A stretch of 54,132 bases of DNA from a virus, in IMG/VR virus record IMGVR_UViG_3300042691_030710, positions 1 through 54,132 of that record. One strand, 5' to 3'. Of this stretch, positions 7,811-16,858 are shown piece by piece (position 1 is the stretch's first letter; the number at the start of each line of letters is the position of its first letter). Under the pieces are notes generated by a model. It was given only the letters and a program-made list of their open reading frames with translations, made no database searches and was not told where the DNA came from. A program made the position numbers and the translations under genes.

Positions 7811-8041
7811 TTGTTAATCCTTTTGTTGTATTGTCTCTGAAGTTATTTATGAACCTCAATAAAAAGTTAAAGGATTGGTTGTTCGGTGACCTCACATAAA
7901 AAATGGTGGGTATTCATTAACCAATAGAAACCTATATTCATAGGTTATTATAACAATAAGTATATAACTTTATAAAAAAACGTAAAAAAATTATATTTTT
8001 TTTATAAAAAAATAAAAGAGGTATAAAATACCTCTTTTTTA
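7811..8041. other. Intergenic leader of the scaffold-capsid unit
   Basis: This is the longest non-coding stretch in the window (231 nt). It holds a perfect inverted repeat AACCTAT/ATAGGTT with a 4-nt loop at 7929-7946, not followed by a T-run, so it is more likely a leader structure or binding site than a terminator. At its right end is the terminator of the next gene (8014-8040). No ORF or tRNA seen. Confidence 0.5.
8014..8040 (-). terminator. Terminator after the 97-residue gene
   Basis: The perfect 11-bp stem AAAAGAGGTAT/ATACCTCTTTT has a 3-nt loop, followed on the minus strand by a T-rich run. It starts a few nt past the stop codon and separates this gene from the scaffold-capsid unit. 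Confidence 0.82.
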
Positions 8042-8335
8042 TCATTTAAATTTTGTATATAATTTCACATACTGCATTATTTCTGTATATGATACCGACT
8101 CAGGATATGGTGGTTTTGGTGAAGCATCTATTTTTTCATTTTTGAAATCAATTTTAATACTAAAACTTTTAGATGCAGGTAAAATAGTTACAGTATTTCC
8201 AGCATCATGTACCCAAAATGATTTTGGTTTTAAAAATGAAGCGAAATGAGATTTATTCTTATTTAATAAATTTATCAATTCTTCCTTACCATAGGTATTG
8301 GATGATGATTCAGGTAATAATTTTTTTAATTTCAT
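8042..8335 (-). CDS. 97-residue protein of unknown function, head region
   Basis: The product starts 'MKLKKLLPESSS', a short basic amphipathic stretch ending near Glu like several neighbours, possibly a capsid-targeting leader. The rest looks like a small alpha/beta domain ('SFWVHDAGNTVTILPASKSF'). No family recognised. It is last in its transcription unit, followed at once by a strong terminator. Confidence 0.65.
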   Translation of the reverse strand: MKLKKLLPESSSNTYGKEELINLLNKNKSHFASFLKPKSFWVHDAGNTVTILPASKSFSIKIDFKNEKIDASPKPPYPESVSYTEIMQYVKLYTKFK

Positions 8336-8345
8336 ATTTTCTTAG

Positions 8346-8504
8346 TTAATCCATATGGTCTCTTATATACCAAACATCTAAATTACTTTTTTTGGTTGGT
8401 TTGGTAATTGTACTTTCATTAACCATTTTTCTTATAACTCTACCCAATTCTAAATCATTTGGATATTTTTCAACTAATTTTTTTAATTCTTCACTAACTA
8501 TCAT
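8346..8504 (-). CDS. 52-residue protein of unknown function
   Basis: This short frame fills the gap between two head-region genes with 9-10 nt on each side. The product starts 'MIVSEELKKLVEKYPNDLEL' and ends 'NLDVWYIRDHMD'; it is charged and probably helical. It is supported by fit and spacing only; no family recognised. Confidence 0.55.
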   Translation of the reverse strand: MIVSEELKKLVEKYPNDLELGRVIRKMVNESTITKPTKKSNLDVWYIRDHMD

Positions 8505-8513
8505 AAAACTTAT

Positions 8514-9938
8514 TTAAAAATTTGCTGTTAATTCTTTAGGTCCGTTATCCTTAATCCAATTATATAAAGTATCTTTCCACAGTTTTTCAGGTAAAATTGG
8601 CCCACCCTGCTTTTTAACAGGTAGAGATAAAAATCCAGATACAACTGCTTTTTTCTTTCCAGTTTTCTTATCGGTAGTTCTCTGAATAAAGAATACCGTA
8701 TTTTGCTGATTATTCAAAATAACATCCACTCTACCATTCATTCCTTTTGGAAGTGCCGATGTTACCATTCCCCATACAGTATTACCTGCACCAATATGAG
8801 TATCCAACATAATATCCGCAGGTACAACTCTTGCTCTTTCAGCGTTTTGCTTTATAGCAATTTCATAATCTGTTAGTATCCAAACCAAATGTATATTATT
8901 AGGTTTATACCCAACACTATGTAGCATTGGTAATACTTCAGTTATAGAAGTAATCTTTTTAGCAGTAATATCAAAAATAATATTTGGTAATGTTTCTGGA
9001 TTAGATTTAGCAGCCAACATATTTTCCAATGTTTTATCTTTAATACCCATAGAATCAACTAAGATATGTAAAGCGTATACGTGATTTGGATTTTTTAGAT
9101 TCATAGATTTTAAATCGTATCCATCATTTTGTATTTTTTTGATAATATCCATATCTTTTGGTGCAATATTCCTACCATAATTATCTATTATTTGTTGTAT
9201 TGATAGTTTACCAATTGCATTTAATCTTTGGATTTGTTTTTTCATTTCATCCACATCTCTTACCTTGTATCCAGCAGAATCTATGAAATTTTCAATTGCA
9301 AATCCTTTACCACTACCAGCCCCACCTGCAATAAATACTACCTGCCCATAAGGTGCTCTGTTTGAGAAAGTGATAAGTTTTTCATCTAATTGTTCTTGCT
9401 CTTCGTTTACGGATTCGTTATGAATTTTGTAAAGGTTTTCAGCAGCTGTTATAATATCATCTCTTAAATCAACTATAGATTTATAAGATCTACCATTGAT
9501 ACCCAATCCGGTTGCAATAAAGTATAATATATTTTGATATTTTTCATTTGGATTTTTTATATTGGAAGAATCCTTTTTATCTGATTGAAGTTTTATAAAA
9601 TACTGAAGTGCTTTGTCTCTATCCCACTTACCTCTCATTAGTTTATGTAATTCAATTCCACTTTTAGAATCTTCAAAAAAATCTTTACTTCTTCTAGTAG
9701 GTGCTTCACTCAATACCTTTTCTCTTAAAGTTTCTCTTACAAATCCTCTGATTATAGATTCTACTTTTTTAGGCAATCCACTATGAGAAGTTTCTGCAAA
9801 GTCTTTTATATCTTTTTCACTCATTGTATCAACAATATTCAATACATCATCCGAAACTTCACTTCTAGGAGTTTCACCTCTTTTCACAGAAAGTGCCAAT
9901 CCAAATAATTTTTGTTGTTGTTGCGATGTTGCTGGCAT
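8514..9938 (-). CDS. DUF3008-like plus P-loop NTPase/kinase-like protein
   Basis: The 474-residue product has two recognisable parts. The first about 25 residues ('MPATSQQQQKLFGLALSVKR') resemble DUF3008, a short phage/bacterial domain with sequence like MPA-S-QQ--L-G-AL--KRG. From about residue 195 there is a P-loop domain: Walker A 'VVFIAGGAGSGKGFA' near residue 200-210, then 'SAGYKVRDVDEMKKQI'. The layout recalls zeta-toxin or polynucleotide-kinase folds. The middle contains 'NESVNEEQEQLDEK', a linker like those in neighbouring head proteins and a likely prohead-protease site. It may be a packaged enzyme delivered with the DNA. Substrate unknown. Confidence 0.7.
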   Translation of the reverse strand: MPATSQQQQKLFGLALSVKRGETPRSEVSDDVLNIVDTMSEKDIKDFAETSHSGLPKKVESIIRGFVRETLREKVLSEAPTRRSKDFFEDSKSGIELHKLMRGKWDRDKALQYFIKLQSDKKDSSNIKNPNEKYQNILYFIATGLGINGRSYKSIVDLRDDIITAAENLYKIHNESVNEEQEQLDEKLITFSNRAPYGQVVFIAGGAGSGKGFAIENFIDSAGYKVRDVDEMKKQIQRLNAIGKLSIQQIIDNYGRNIAPKDMDIIKKIQNDGYDLKSMNLKNPNHVYALHILVDSMGIKDKTLENMLAAKSNPETLPNIIFDITAKKITSITEVLPMLHSVGYKPNNIHLVWILTDYEIAIKQNAERARVVPADIMLDTHIGAGNTVWGMVTSALPKGMNGRVDVILNNQQNTVFFIQRTTDKKTGKKKAVVSGFLSLPVKKQGGPILPEKLWKDTLYNWIKDNGPKELTANF

Positions 9939-9953
9939 AATTTTATAATTTAT

Positions 9954-12362
9954 TTATTTTACTGGGTAATTTTTATCAAAAATACTATTAGGATTTGTTC
10001 TGATGACATACCAACTCATATTACCACCACCTTCTTTACTTATTGAATTACGAATTCCATAGTTTTTAAGGAATTCTGATATTTCTTTAAAAGCTTGTAT
10101 ACCACCAGCAGCCAAATCAATTCTATCCTCATCTTTAATATCCATAATTCGGTATCCTCTTCTATCTGCTAAGAATTTCAAAACCTTATCACACACATCT
10201 CCCCAAACCATTCCTTTTAATTGCTCATGCATAAAATTAGGAAAGTTTATTTTATCGGAAGATTCCGATACTAATTTTGATTCAGCCGGTCCATCATATT
10301 CCGCATCTGCATATAAAGATTGTACACCCTTATCCAATTCAGCTTGAAATTTCTTTTTAAGTGCGGTTAATTTTTTTAATTCTTCAACCCACTTCTTTTC
10401 TTCCGAAGTTCCTTTAGCCGATTTATATTTTTCTAATGTATCTCTTAACTTTAGTACTACATCATTGAAATCTTTTTGGATTTTCTGAATATTTCTTCCT
10501 TCGTTTACACCTTCAATTGCCCACTTAGCATGATACTTATCCCACTCACCTTTACTCATCACACCAACTCTTTCAATTCCATCAGTACTTAGTAATTTAT
10601 TAGAATTTTTATTCAACCACATTTTAGCACCTCTGGCAGTAGGAAATTTACCCATTAGTTTATCACCTTTAGGAGTCATTACATATGCTACCCACTCACC
10701 GGCCTCAGATGCTTCCGTTACCGATTCATTTTTCAATGCAGTTACACTTCCCATAGCAGGCCCACCGATTCTCATAGCGGTTACATATGCAAATCCATCG
10801 ATTATATCATCCCCATCCCACTTTGCTTTTTTACTGATATGAGATGCCTGTCTACTTATTAAGTATTCCAAATCATTAGAATTATCAGGTTCTTCTGCTT
10901 TTCTAAACACACTCTTTGCTTTCTTAGCAGCTTGATGAAAATTAGCATCAGTTAAAGTTGCAGATAATAAAGTTGCCAATGCCCACTGATATTGTGGTGA
11001 ACCTTTTGGAAATTGGTTACTCTCTATATAATTATCTACAAATTGTAGTAAATATTTATTAAATGATGTATTTTGTTCGTTTAATATTTTAGTAAGTTTC
11101 ATACCATTATTTTCATTTATAGATTCTTTCTGAACACTAACTACACTAGTACCCATATCACCTTGTGCAAGTGAAATATTGTTATTTCGGTTATATAAAT
11201 AATATTTAACAGAATTAGGATTATCCACATTAACCAATGTAATTCTCTCAACTCCGTTATTACCTACAACCGTTTTACCCTTTACTACTTTAAGTCTTTT
11301 TGATATATTTTTACTGATGGATGAGTCAAATGTGATATTAACTTCATCACCTTTTGATAACTTATCATAAATGGATTTCAATTGTGGTTGTGAAATTTTA
11401 TTCTCTTTCAATTCATAGTTATTTAGAGAATATAATGTGATAATATTTCCGTTTTGAATATTTTTAACATCAACTGATTTTTTATTAACCGATGTTATAA
11501 TATACTCTTTACCACTTCTAAATTTATTAACAATTTTATCACCATATTTTACATCAGCGAATGATAATTTTGATTCATTTACACCACCCACATTAGGAAA
11601 TTTCTTTTTTATATTGTTAACCAACCACATTCCATTAGTATTAAGTGTATGTTGCATATTAAGTTTAAAAGTGTTAACTGCTTTCTCTCTATCCGATAGT
11701 TTCGATGAATCGGAACTATCTTCATTTGGATAAAATTTATTCAATACATTGATAAATTCAGGTTGTTTAGTAAGTTCACCTAAGAATTCGGAAACTCTAA
11801 CATTTTTAACCCCACCCAACGAATCTAATACTTTAACGAATTTCTTATTAAATGCTGCATCTTTACTTAATGCTTTAGTAAATTGTTTAAAAGTTGATGG
11901 ATTTCCCAAATCAGATACAATTGATTTGATATCTTCATATTTAGACCATAATAATTTAACTATAAATCCAATTATAGCTGTTGCTCCAATAGCTACAAAA
12001 TATCCAATAACATCGGCTAACATGTGAATCGCAACATCACCAATGCCTTCGTTAACAGATTCATTTACATTATCATCATATTCATGATATCCGGAATTAG
12101 CTTGGTGTAGATAACTATGTGCCTTACTAATATGGTCTTGTATCCATCCAGGTATTTCCTTTTCTTCACTACCCAACTTTCCTTTTAGTTCGTTAGCAGA
12201 TTTGATAATATAATCCAACTGACCGTTAGCCATACTAACCTCATGATCTTCGGATTCTTCTTTGATTTGAACCGATACCGATTGTGGAGATTCAGTTTGT
12301 GGCTTGAATGCTTTAACAAACGGATTTGAATATACCTGTCCTAATTTAATACCATGCCCCAT
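9954..12362 (-). CDS. Multidomain head-cargo protein with a membrane-like segment
   Basis: The 802-residue product looks like several small proteins joined by linkers. In order: (a) residues about 45-95, 'GQLDYIIKSANELKGKLG' and 'EIPGWIQDHISKAHSYLHQ', a small domain I recall as a separate protein in T4-like cyanophages; (b) a hydrophobic stretch near 115-138 ('VIGYFVAIGATAIIGFIVKL'); (c) two beta domains like KOW/SH3 ('VKYGDKIVNKF', 'LSKGDEVNITFD'); (d) an internal 'MKLTKILNEQ', like the N-terminus of a separate gene; (e) a 'GEWVAYVMTPKGDKLMGKF' domain; (f) a coiled coil and a C-terminal domain. Linkers 'NESVNE', 'KESINEN', 'NESVTEA' and 'EGVNEG' separate them and fit prohead-protease sites. 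Function unknown. Confidence 0.65.
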   Translation of the reverse strand: MGHGIKLGQVYSNPFVKAFKPQTESPQSVSVQIKEESEDHEVSMANGQLDYIIKSANELKGKLGSEEKEIPGWIQDHISKAHSYLHQANSGYHEYDDNVNESVNEGIGDVAIHMLADVIGYFVAIGATAIIGFIVKLLWSKYEDIKSIVSDLGNPSTFKQFTKALSKDAAFNKKFVKVLDSLGGVKNVRVSEFLGELTKQPEFINVLNKFYPNEDSSDSSKLSDREKAVNTFKLNMQHTLNTNGMWLVNNIKKKFPNVGGVNESKLSFADVKYGDKIVNKFRSGKEYIITSVNKKSVDVKNIQNGNIITLYSLNNYELKENKISQPQLKSIYDKLSKGDEVNITFDSSISKNISKRLKVVKGKTVVGNNGVERITLVNVDNPNSVKYYLYNRNNNISLAQGDMGTSVVSVQKESINENNGMKLTKILNEQNTSFNKYLLQFVDNYIESNQFPKGSPQYQWALATLLSATLTDANFHQAAKKAKSVFRKAEEPDNSNDLEYLISRQASHISKKAKWDGDDIIDGFAYVTAMRIGGPAMGSVTALKNESVTEASEAGEWVAYVMTPKGDKLMGKFPTARGAKMWLNKNSNKLLSTDGIERVGVMSKGEWDKYHAKWAIEGVNEGRNIQKIQKDFNDVVLKLRDTLEKYKSAKGTSEEKKWVEELKKLTALKKKFQAELDKGVQSLYADAEYDGPAESKLVSESSDKINFPNFMHEQLKGMVWGDVCDKVLKFLADRRGYRIMDIKDEDRIDLAAGGIQAFKEISEFLKNYGIRNSISKEGGGNMSWYVIRTNPNSIFDKNYPVK

Positions 12363-12364
12363 AG

Positions 12365-12919
12365 TTATTTATTTTTCTTTAAACCCAATCTTTCTCTCAT
12401 TACAGCAGGATCCAAATCGGAAATTTCATAGTATCTACTCAAAATATTTCCCATATCCTCATATAATGCGTGTAATCTTTGGTCTAAAGCTCTAGCTTCA
12501 ACAGCAACTTTATCAAATGATTTATCTAACTTTTCCAATTCAGTCATATTTCTTTTGATAGTTACTTTATCAAACCAATCACCAGCTTCTTTCAAAGTTA
12601 ATGTTTTAGCAGCTTCAACAATTCCACCTAAAGTTTCAGCAGTTTCCACAATATCAGATTGTCTCTGCATTTGTTCGTGGAATGATTTGTAAGTGGATAT
12701 AATTTCCAAAAAGTGTTTCTTCAATTCAGTTGATAAAGGTCTATCAAATGTTTCTTTTAAAGATTCTTTTAGTGAAAATTTACCATTTACAATTTTTACC
12801 TCCTTCAACTTACCAGATGAAATAGGTGAATAGTATTTAGATGCTACAGGTTTATCAACCTTCAACTTAAATTTGTTCTTATGAACATAGTTGTATATAT
12901 CAAATTCTTCTCTTGCCAT
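12365..12919 (-). CDS. Helical head-region protein of unknown function
   Basis: The product has 184 residues from the ATG at 12919 ('MAREEFDIYNYVHKNKFKLK'); a TTG at 12931 overlapping the upstream stop is a weaker start. A beta-like N-terminus is followed by long helices, including 'LKKHFLEIISTYKSFHEQM' and 'KLDKSFDKVAVEARALDQR'. It lies just after the prohead protease gene, where T4-like phages encode core or head proteins. No family recognised. A minor core protein is a plausible guess. Confidence 0.65.
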   Translation of the reverse strand: MAREEFDIYNYVHKNKFKLKVDKPVASKYYSPISSGKLKEVKIVNGKFSLKESLKETFDRPLSTELKKHFLEIISTYKSFHEQMQRQSDIVETAETLGGIVEAAKTLTLKEAGDWFDKVTIKRNMTELEKLDKSFDKVAVEARALDQRLHALYEDMGNILSRYYEISDLDPAVMRERLGLKKNK

Positions 12920-12923
12920 TTTA

Positions 12924-13517
12924 TTATCCAATTTCAGTTATAATTTCTCTCATCAAATCCTGTGCTCTACAATAGTCACCACACACAATTTGCTCATCCA
13001 ATTTTTTGTTAACACTTTCATTCATAGGTCTCATAAACGCACCATGTGTTGATGGATTTGAAACAAAATCCCAACCCAATAATTCAAAATCTTCCTGAAC
13101 CTCAACTTTGTTACCTTCCAATTGTTTAGTTGAACCCATACCTCTTGATGATATACCTAATAGAATACCAGCTTTCAACAATTCCTTTAATATGTTTCCT
13201 GATGGAGTGGATAATATTTCAACAGTTCCACACAAATCATTACCTTCCCACCATATTTCTTTTATGTTGTGAGATACATTCTTCAAATTAATTACAGAAG
13301 AATCCGGATGGTCTAATTCACCCAATGCTCTTCTTTCTTTAATAAGTTGTTCATATTTAGTAGCCTCTCGCATCAATACAGCTTTTGGGTATATTCTACC
13401 ATTTTGATTTTCAGCTCCTGCTCTTTGCAATACACCCTTTACCAATACAGTACCATTTGCCTGCTCCTGTATTCTTCCTTCGAAAAGGTGTGTTTCTATT
13501 AATAATCTTTTTTCCAT
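12924..13517 (-). CDS. Prohead maturation protease, T4 gp21-like
   Basis: The 197-residue product resembles the gp21 serine protease family. Visible motifs: 'NQNGRIYP' (about 38-44), 'RRALGELDHP' with the likely catalytic His70, 'VSHNIKEIWW', 'EILSTPSGNIL' and 'GILLGISSRGMG' with the likely catalytic Ser at 123/124. It matures the prohead by cutting capsid, scaffold and cargo proteins after (L/I/V)-x-E. The tail ('PMNESVNKKLDE') has such sites itself, suggesting self-cleavage. It is shorter than the roughly 212-residue T4 enzyme. Its stop overlaps the upstream region of the next gene, and it sits in the head gene cluster. Confidence 0.92.
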   Translation of the reverse strand: MEKRLLIETHLFEGRIQEQANGTVLVKGVLQRAGAENQNGRIYPKAVLMREATKYEQLIKERRALGELDHPDSSVINLKNVSHNIKEIWWEGNDLCGTVEILSTPSGNILKELLKAGILLGISSRGMGSTKQLEGNKVEVQEDFELLGWDFVSNPSTHGAFMRPMNESVNKKLDEQIVCGDYCRAQDLMREIITEIG

Positions 13518-13519
13518 AG

Positions 13520-15127
13520 TTATTTTTTAGTTACTGCTTCTGATTTTTCAGCTAACTTTTTTGCAGATTCATTTTTTTCATAAGAACCTTTTTTAACTTT
13601 ATATTTCTTACCGTTAAATTCAAATTCTTTCAATCCTTCTTTTTTAGCTTTAGTTACAGCTGCACCAAATGCATTACCTTCATCCAATTTAGCGAACTTA
13701 GCATCCCATACTCCATGATTTCCTTTTAGTACTAATACCTCTTCACCTCTAGCATTCAATACAGTAGATACTACACCTTTTATAGGTTTAATCATTACAG
13801 GATGCGAAATTATAACTTTATCACCACTTTTGAATTGAGATTCTTTTACAAGTTCAAAATTTTCCGGATTAATTAAATCGTTAGTAACTTTTCCCGTATT
13901 TAGATTTTTAACTTTAAGACCATTTTTAGTATCAAGCACTACAAATGTACCAACCGATGCCTTTTTATGTTTTAATTTATCACCTACTTTGAATTGAGAT
14001 TCGTTTACTTTACCTTCCAACAATCCACCAGCAGTATCACCAATTACAAATTCAGGATCTTCTGCATATTTCTTATTAATCAATACATAAGTTTTAGAAC
14101 CTTTCTTAATCATATATACTGGATATGGAGAAGTCATAAAATCATACTTCATACCAATTGATTTCAATTCCTTACCAATACCCATAAATGAAGATGCCTT
14201 TTCAACAGCTCCTTTTATCTTCTCAATATCAGATGGAGAAAAGTTTTCATTTACTGATTCCATAAATTTTGTTTCTTCTTTAACTGCCTTTACAATAGCA
14301 TCGATGGAATCTACGTAGAAATCCTTTCCGTTTATCGGTTGAACATGCCAATCATTAAAATCCGCTTCATAATCCAATTCAAATTTACCCCAAAGAGAAT
14401 TATTTTTGTAAATACTATGAAGATTATCAGGTCCCGCAGATTGTAAACGAATATTACCTACTTTAAGATTATATCCTTTTTTAGCATTATCTCTCCATTT
14501 AATAGCCAATGGGGGGCCTGAAGGTCCTTCTTTTATTTTTTGAATATCAGATGGTGAAAAGTTTTCATTTGCTGATTCAGATTTCATTTTATCTCTTATC
14601 TGCTTTGCATAGGTGTTTGCCTGAGCTCTATTTCCACCTAAAATATATCTATCTTTATTAGCATTATATGCTTTTTTAGATATTTGATATGCCTGTCCTT
14701 TATTTTTAGTTACAACCCATACTTTATCAGCATCATCAACTTCGTTTACGGATTCTTCTTTTTTCTTACCGGCTCTCAATGCAGCTAAATCAGATGCTTC
14801 AATTTCACCATCATTATCAACATCCAATTTATGTTGCTTTCCAACCAATTCTTCATTCTTTTTACCAGCTCTTAGTGCTGCTAAATCAGATGCTTCAATT
14901 TCACCATCACCATCCACATCTAGCTTATGCTGATTTCCTACCAATTCCTCATTCTTTTCGCCTTTACCATCCCAAGCTGTATCTATTTTATTAAAAAATG
15001 CTTTCTTTTCTTCATCAGACATTTGTGATATCGATTTACCACTCTTCTCCAATGCCTTTTTGAAAAAAGTTTGATATTCACTTTCTTCCTTCATTATATT
15101 TTTGATTGTTTCCTTCAGTTTCTTCAT
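13520..15127 (-). CDS. Multidomain head-cargo protein with two EF-hand-like repeats
   Basis: The 535-residue product begins 'MKKLKETIKNIMKEESEY', a capsid-targeting-like helix. Residues about 60-120 hold two nearly identical 32-residue repeats, each with a calcium-loop motif ('KLDVDGDGEIEASDLAAL', 'KLDVDNDGEIEASDLAAL') as in EF-hand or dockerin modules. Then come a domain after 'KEESVNEVDD', two domains opening with 'NFSPSDIQKIK' and 'NFSPSDIEKIK', two KOW/SH3-like domains ('QFKVGDKLKHK', 'QFKSGDKVII'), and a Lys-rich end. Linkers with ESVNE, ESANE and VNES look like protease sites. Function unknown; a structural or injected internal protein is inferred from position next to the protease. Confidence 0.65.
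   Translation of the reverse strand: MKKLKETIKNIMKEESEYQTFFKKALEKSGKSISQMSDEEKKAFFNKIDTAWDGKGEKNEELVGNQHKLDVDGDGEIEASDLAALRAGKKNEELVGKQHKLDVDNDGEIEASDLAALRAGKKKEESVNEVDDADKVWVVTKNKGQAYQISKKAYNANKDRYILGGNRAQANTYAKQIRDKMKSESANENFSPSDIQKIKEGPSGPPLAIKWRDNAKKGYNLKVGNIRLQSAGPDNLHSIYKNNSLWGKFELDYEADFNDWHVQPINGKDFYVDSIDAIVKAVKEETKFMESVNENFSPSDIEKIKGAVEKASSFMGIGKELKSIGMKYDFMTSPYPVYMIKKGSKTYVLINKKYAEDPEFVIGDTAGGLLEGKVNESQFKVGDKLKHKKASVGTFVVLDTKNGLKVKNLNTGKVTNDLINPENFELVKESQFKSGDKVIISHPVMIKPIKGVVSTVLNARGEEVLVLKGNHGVWDAKFAKLDEGNAFGAAVTKAKKEGLKEFEFNGKKYKVKKGSYEKNESAKKLAEKSEAVTKK
14770..14960 (-). repeat. Tandem 96-bp repeat coding for EF-hand-like units
   Basis: Two adjacent copies of about 96 bp code for the two calcium-loop motifs of the 535-residue protein. 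They differ by a few synonymous and conservative changes, suggesting a fairly recent duplication. Confidence 0.7.
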
Positions 15128-15140
15128 TTCAGTATATAAA

Positions 15141-16418
15141 TTAAAATCCTTTGTTTCCCAGCATTGCTCCCAATTTCATTTTACCTCGGTTGATTGAAAA
15201 TTGATTAGCCAAATCATTTAATTTAGCATTACCCAAGTCTTTCAATAGTTTAGTATCAATTGGATCATTTACAAATGAATCAATTACTCCTAGTGCCAAT
15301 AAACCAGCAAATCTATCGTTATGAACTCCTTTTTGGATATCAGCATCATCTATAAACAATACTTTTCTTTTTTGATTCAATGTTTGTACAACCGATTTAA
15401 TAATTTGAGGAGTAATTACCTTTTTCAAATTATTATGAAGTCCCGCAAATACAGTTTTTGTATTAGCTCCACTGAACAAATCAATACCTGCATTAGTTGC
15501 TGCTTTCTTAAATCCAGAATTACTTTTCAATAAGTACAACATTACAATATATGCATCGGATTCTAAATTGAAATTAGGTATTCTAGTTACAGTTACTTCG
15601 TTTAACCGAATTGATTTTGATGCATTAGTTTTGTAATCAGCCTCATTTACGATAGCACTTTCATCTAATTTTATTTTGATTAGTTTAAATATTTGATTTT
15701 CTAAAGATTTTTGTATGTTTATCCTAGTTTTATTAGCTTCCTTTGCTTTATCTAAAAATTCTTCTCTCTTATGAGATGCCCAAGTTGTATCTGAATACAG
15801 TCTTAAATTATATCCGATATCATATGTAGCTTTTTTCCACTCACCTTGTAATTTTTCAATAAAATAAAAATCACTTTTACTAAGTTCTTCATTTACAATT
15901 TTAGAATCTTCGTTTATAGATTCCTCAATGCCCTTAGTTGATTTTATTTTATACTGTTTGTATAATGCATCAATTTGTTTCTGAATAGGTAGTATTTCTG
16001 AATTATGAATTTTAGCTATTTTATCTTTCAAACCCACCATTTTCATAATATCTTCATCGGATGCTTTTTTAGCAAACTTAGTCCCAACATACCCACTCAT
16101 ACTTTGTCTGATTTGGTCTACTGAAATAGCTTCTTTAATATTTTCGTTTACTTTCTTACCAAATTCTCTTTCCATTTTGGCTTTATTAGATGGATGAACT
16201 TTTGATTTCATTATATCGTATGCCTTTTGTTTAATCTCAATAGGATGTTCATCAAACCACTCTACAGTATTTTTGTTATCTTCCAATGCCCGTCTTCTCT
16301 GACCACCATCATCTATGTAATCAGTATCAAAGTCATACCAACCTAATACTGTATCCGCTAAATCTTTACCAGTTTTTTCTTTCGGATTTCTGAATGATTC
16401 TTTTAATTTTATTTTCAT
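15141..16418 (-). CDS. Multidomain head-region protein of unknown function
   Basis: The 425-residue product begins 'MKIKLKESFRNPKEKTGKDL' and appears to be at least four segments joined by acidic linkers: 'GKKVNENIKEAIS', 'GIEESINEDSKIVNEELSK' and 'LDESAIVNEADYK'. These match the prohead-protease type (L/I/V)-x-E. Segments include a short helical domain ('DEHPIEIKQKAYDIMKSKV'), coiled-coil parts and a C-terminal alpha/beta part with 'RKVLFIDDADIQKGVHNDR'. No enzyme family recognised with confidence. The start ATG overlaps the upstream stop by one base (TAATG). Confidence 0.65.
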   Translation of the reverse strand: MKIKLKESFRNPKEKTGKDLADTVLGWYDFDTDYIDDGGQRRRALEDNKNTVEWFDEHPIEIKQKAYDIMKSKVHPSNKAKMEREFGKKVNENIKEAISVDQIRQSMSGYVGTKFAKKASDEDIMKMVGLKDKIAKIHNSEILPIQKQIDALYKQYKIKSTKGIEESINEDSKIVNEELSKSDFYFIEKLQGEWKKATYDIGYNLRLYSDTTWASHKREEFLDKAKEANKTRINIQKSLENQIFKLIKIKLDESAIVNEADYKTNASKSIRLNEVTVTRIPNFNLESDAYIVMLYLLKSNSGFKKAATNAGIDLFSGANTKTVFAGLHNNLKKVITPQIIKSVVQTLNQKRKVLFIDDADIQKGVHNDRFAGLLALGVIDSFVNDPIDTKLLKDLGNAKLNDLANQFSINRGKMKLGAMLGNKGF

Positions 16419-16858
16419 TATACAGATAAATTTTGTATTTTTTGTGAGATTCTATTCAATCTCTCTCTTATAACATTTAAATGTCTTTGAGTTCTTTTCC
16501 AATATTGAGAACTATCCAATTCACTTTCAGTTTTTATTTTAGAGTACCATTCAATGAATTTTTCAATTTCTTGCAATTGCTTTCTCATTTCTCTAATACC
16601 TTTTCCGATTTTTTGATTTGGAGTTGCTTCCTCTTTTCTCAATTGATGATATCGGTTTGTACCTTCACTTACAACTGAGTATCCACTTGCTTTAGCCAAT
16701 CTATCTGCCTTCTTCTTTTCATCACTAGGTTTACCAAATGCATGAGGAACATTATATCCAGAAACATTTCCAGTTACACTAGCTTCATCAATATCCTCCT
16801 CAGATTCGATTTCGTTAACAATATTTCTAACAAGTTCTCTTAATTTGCTTAATTTCAT
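16418..16858 (-). CDS. Head-associated protein with capsid-targeting-like N-terminus
   Basis: The 146-residue product starts 'MKLSKLRELVRNIVNEIE', an amphipathic helix ending in IVNE, as expected for a T4-type capsid-targeting leader removed by gp21. 'GNVSGYNVPHAFG' and 'RYHQLRKEEATPNQKIGKGI' follow, then a coiled coil to the end. I recall similar small proteins in T4-like phages, without a known function. It overlaps both neighbours (ATGA upstream, TAATG downstream), so the three genes are probably translationally coupled. Confidence 0.7.
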   Translation of the reverse strand: MKLSKLRELVRNIVNEIESEEDIDEASVTGNVSGYNVPHAFGKPSDEKKKADRLAKASGYSVVSEGTNRYHQLRKEEATPNQKIGKGIREMRKQLQEIEKFIEWYSKIKTESELDSSQYWKRTQRHLNVIRERLNRISQKIQNLSV

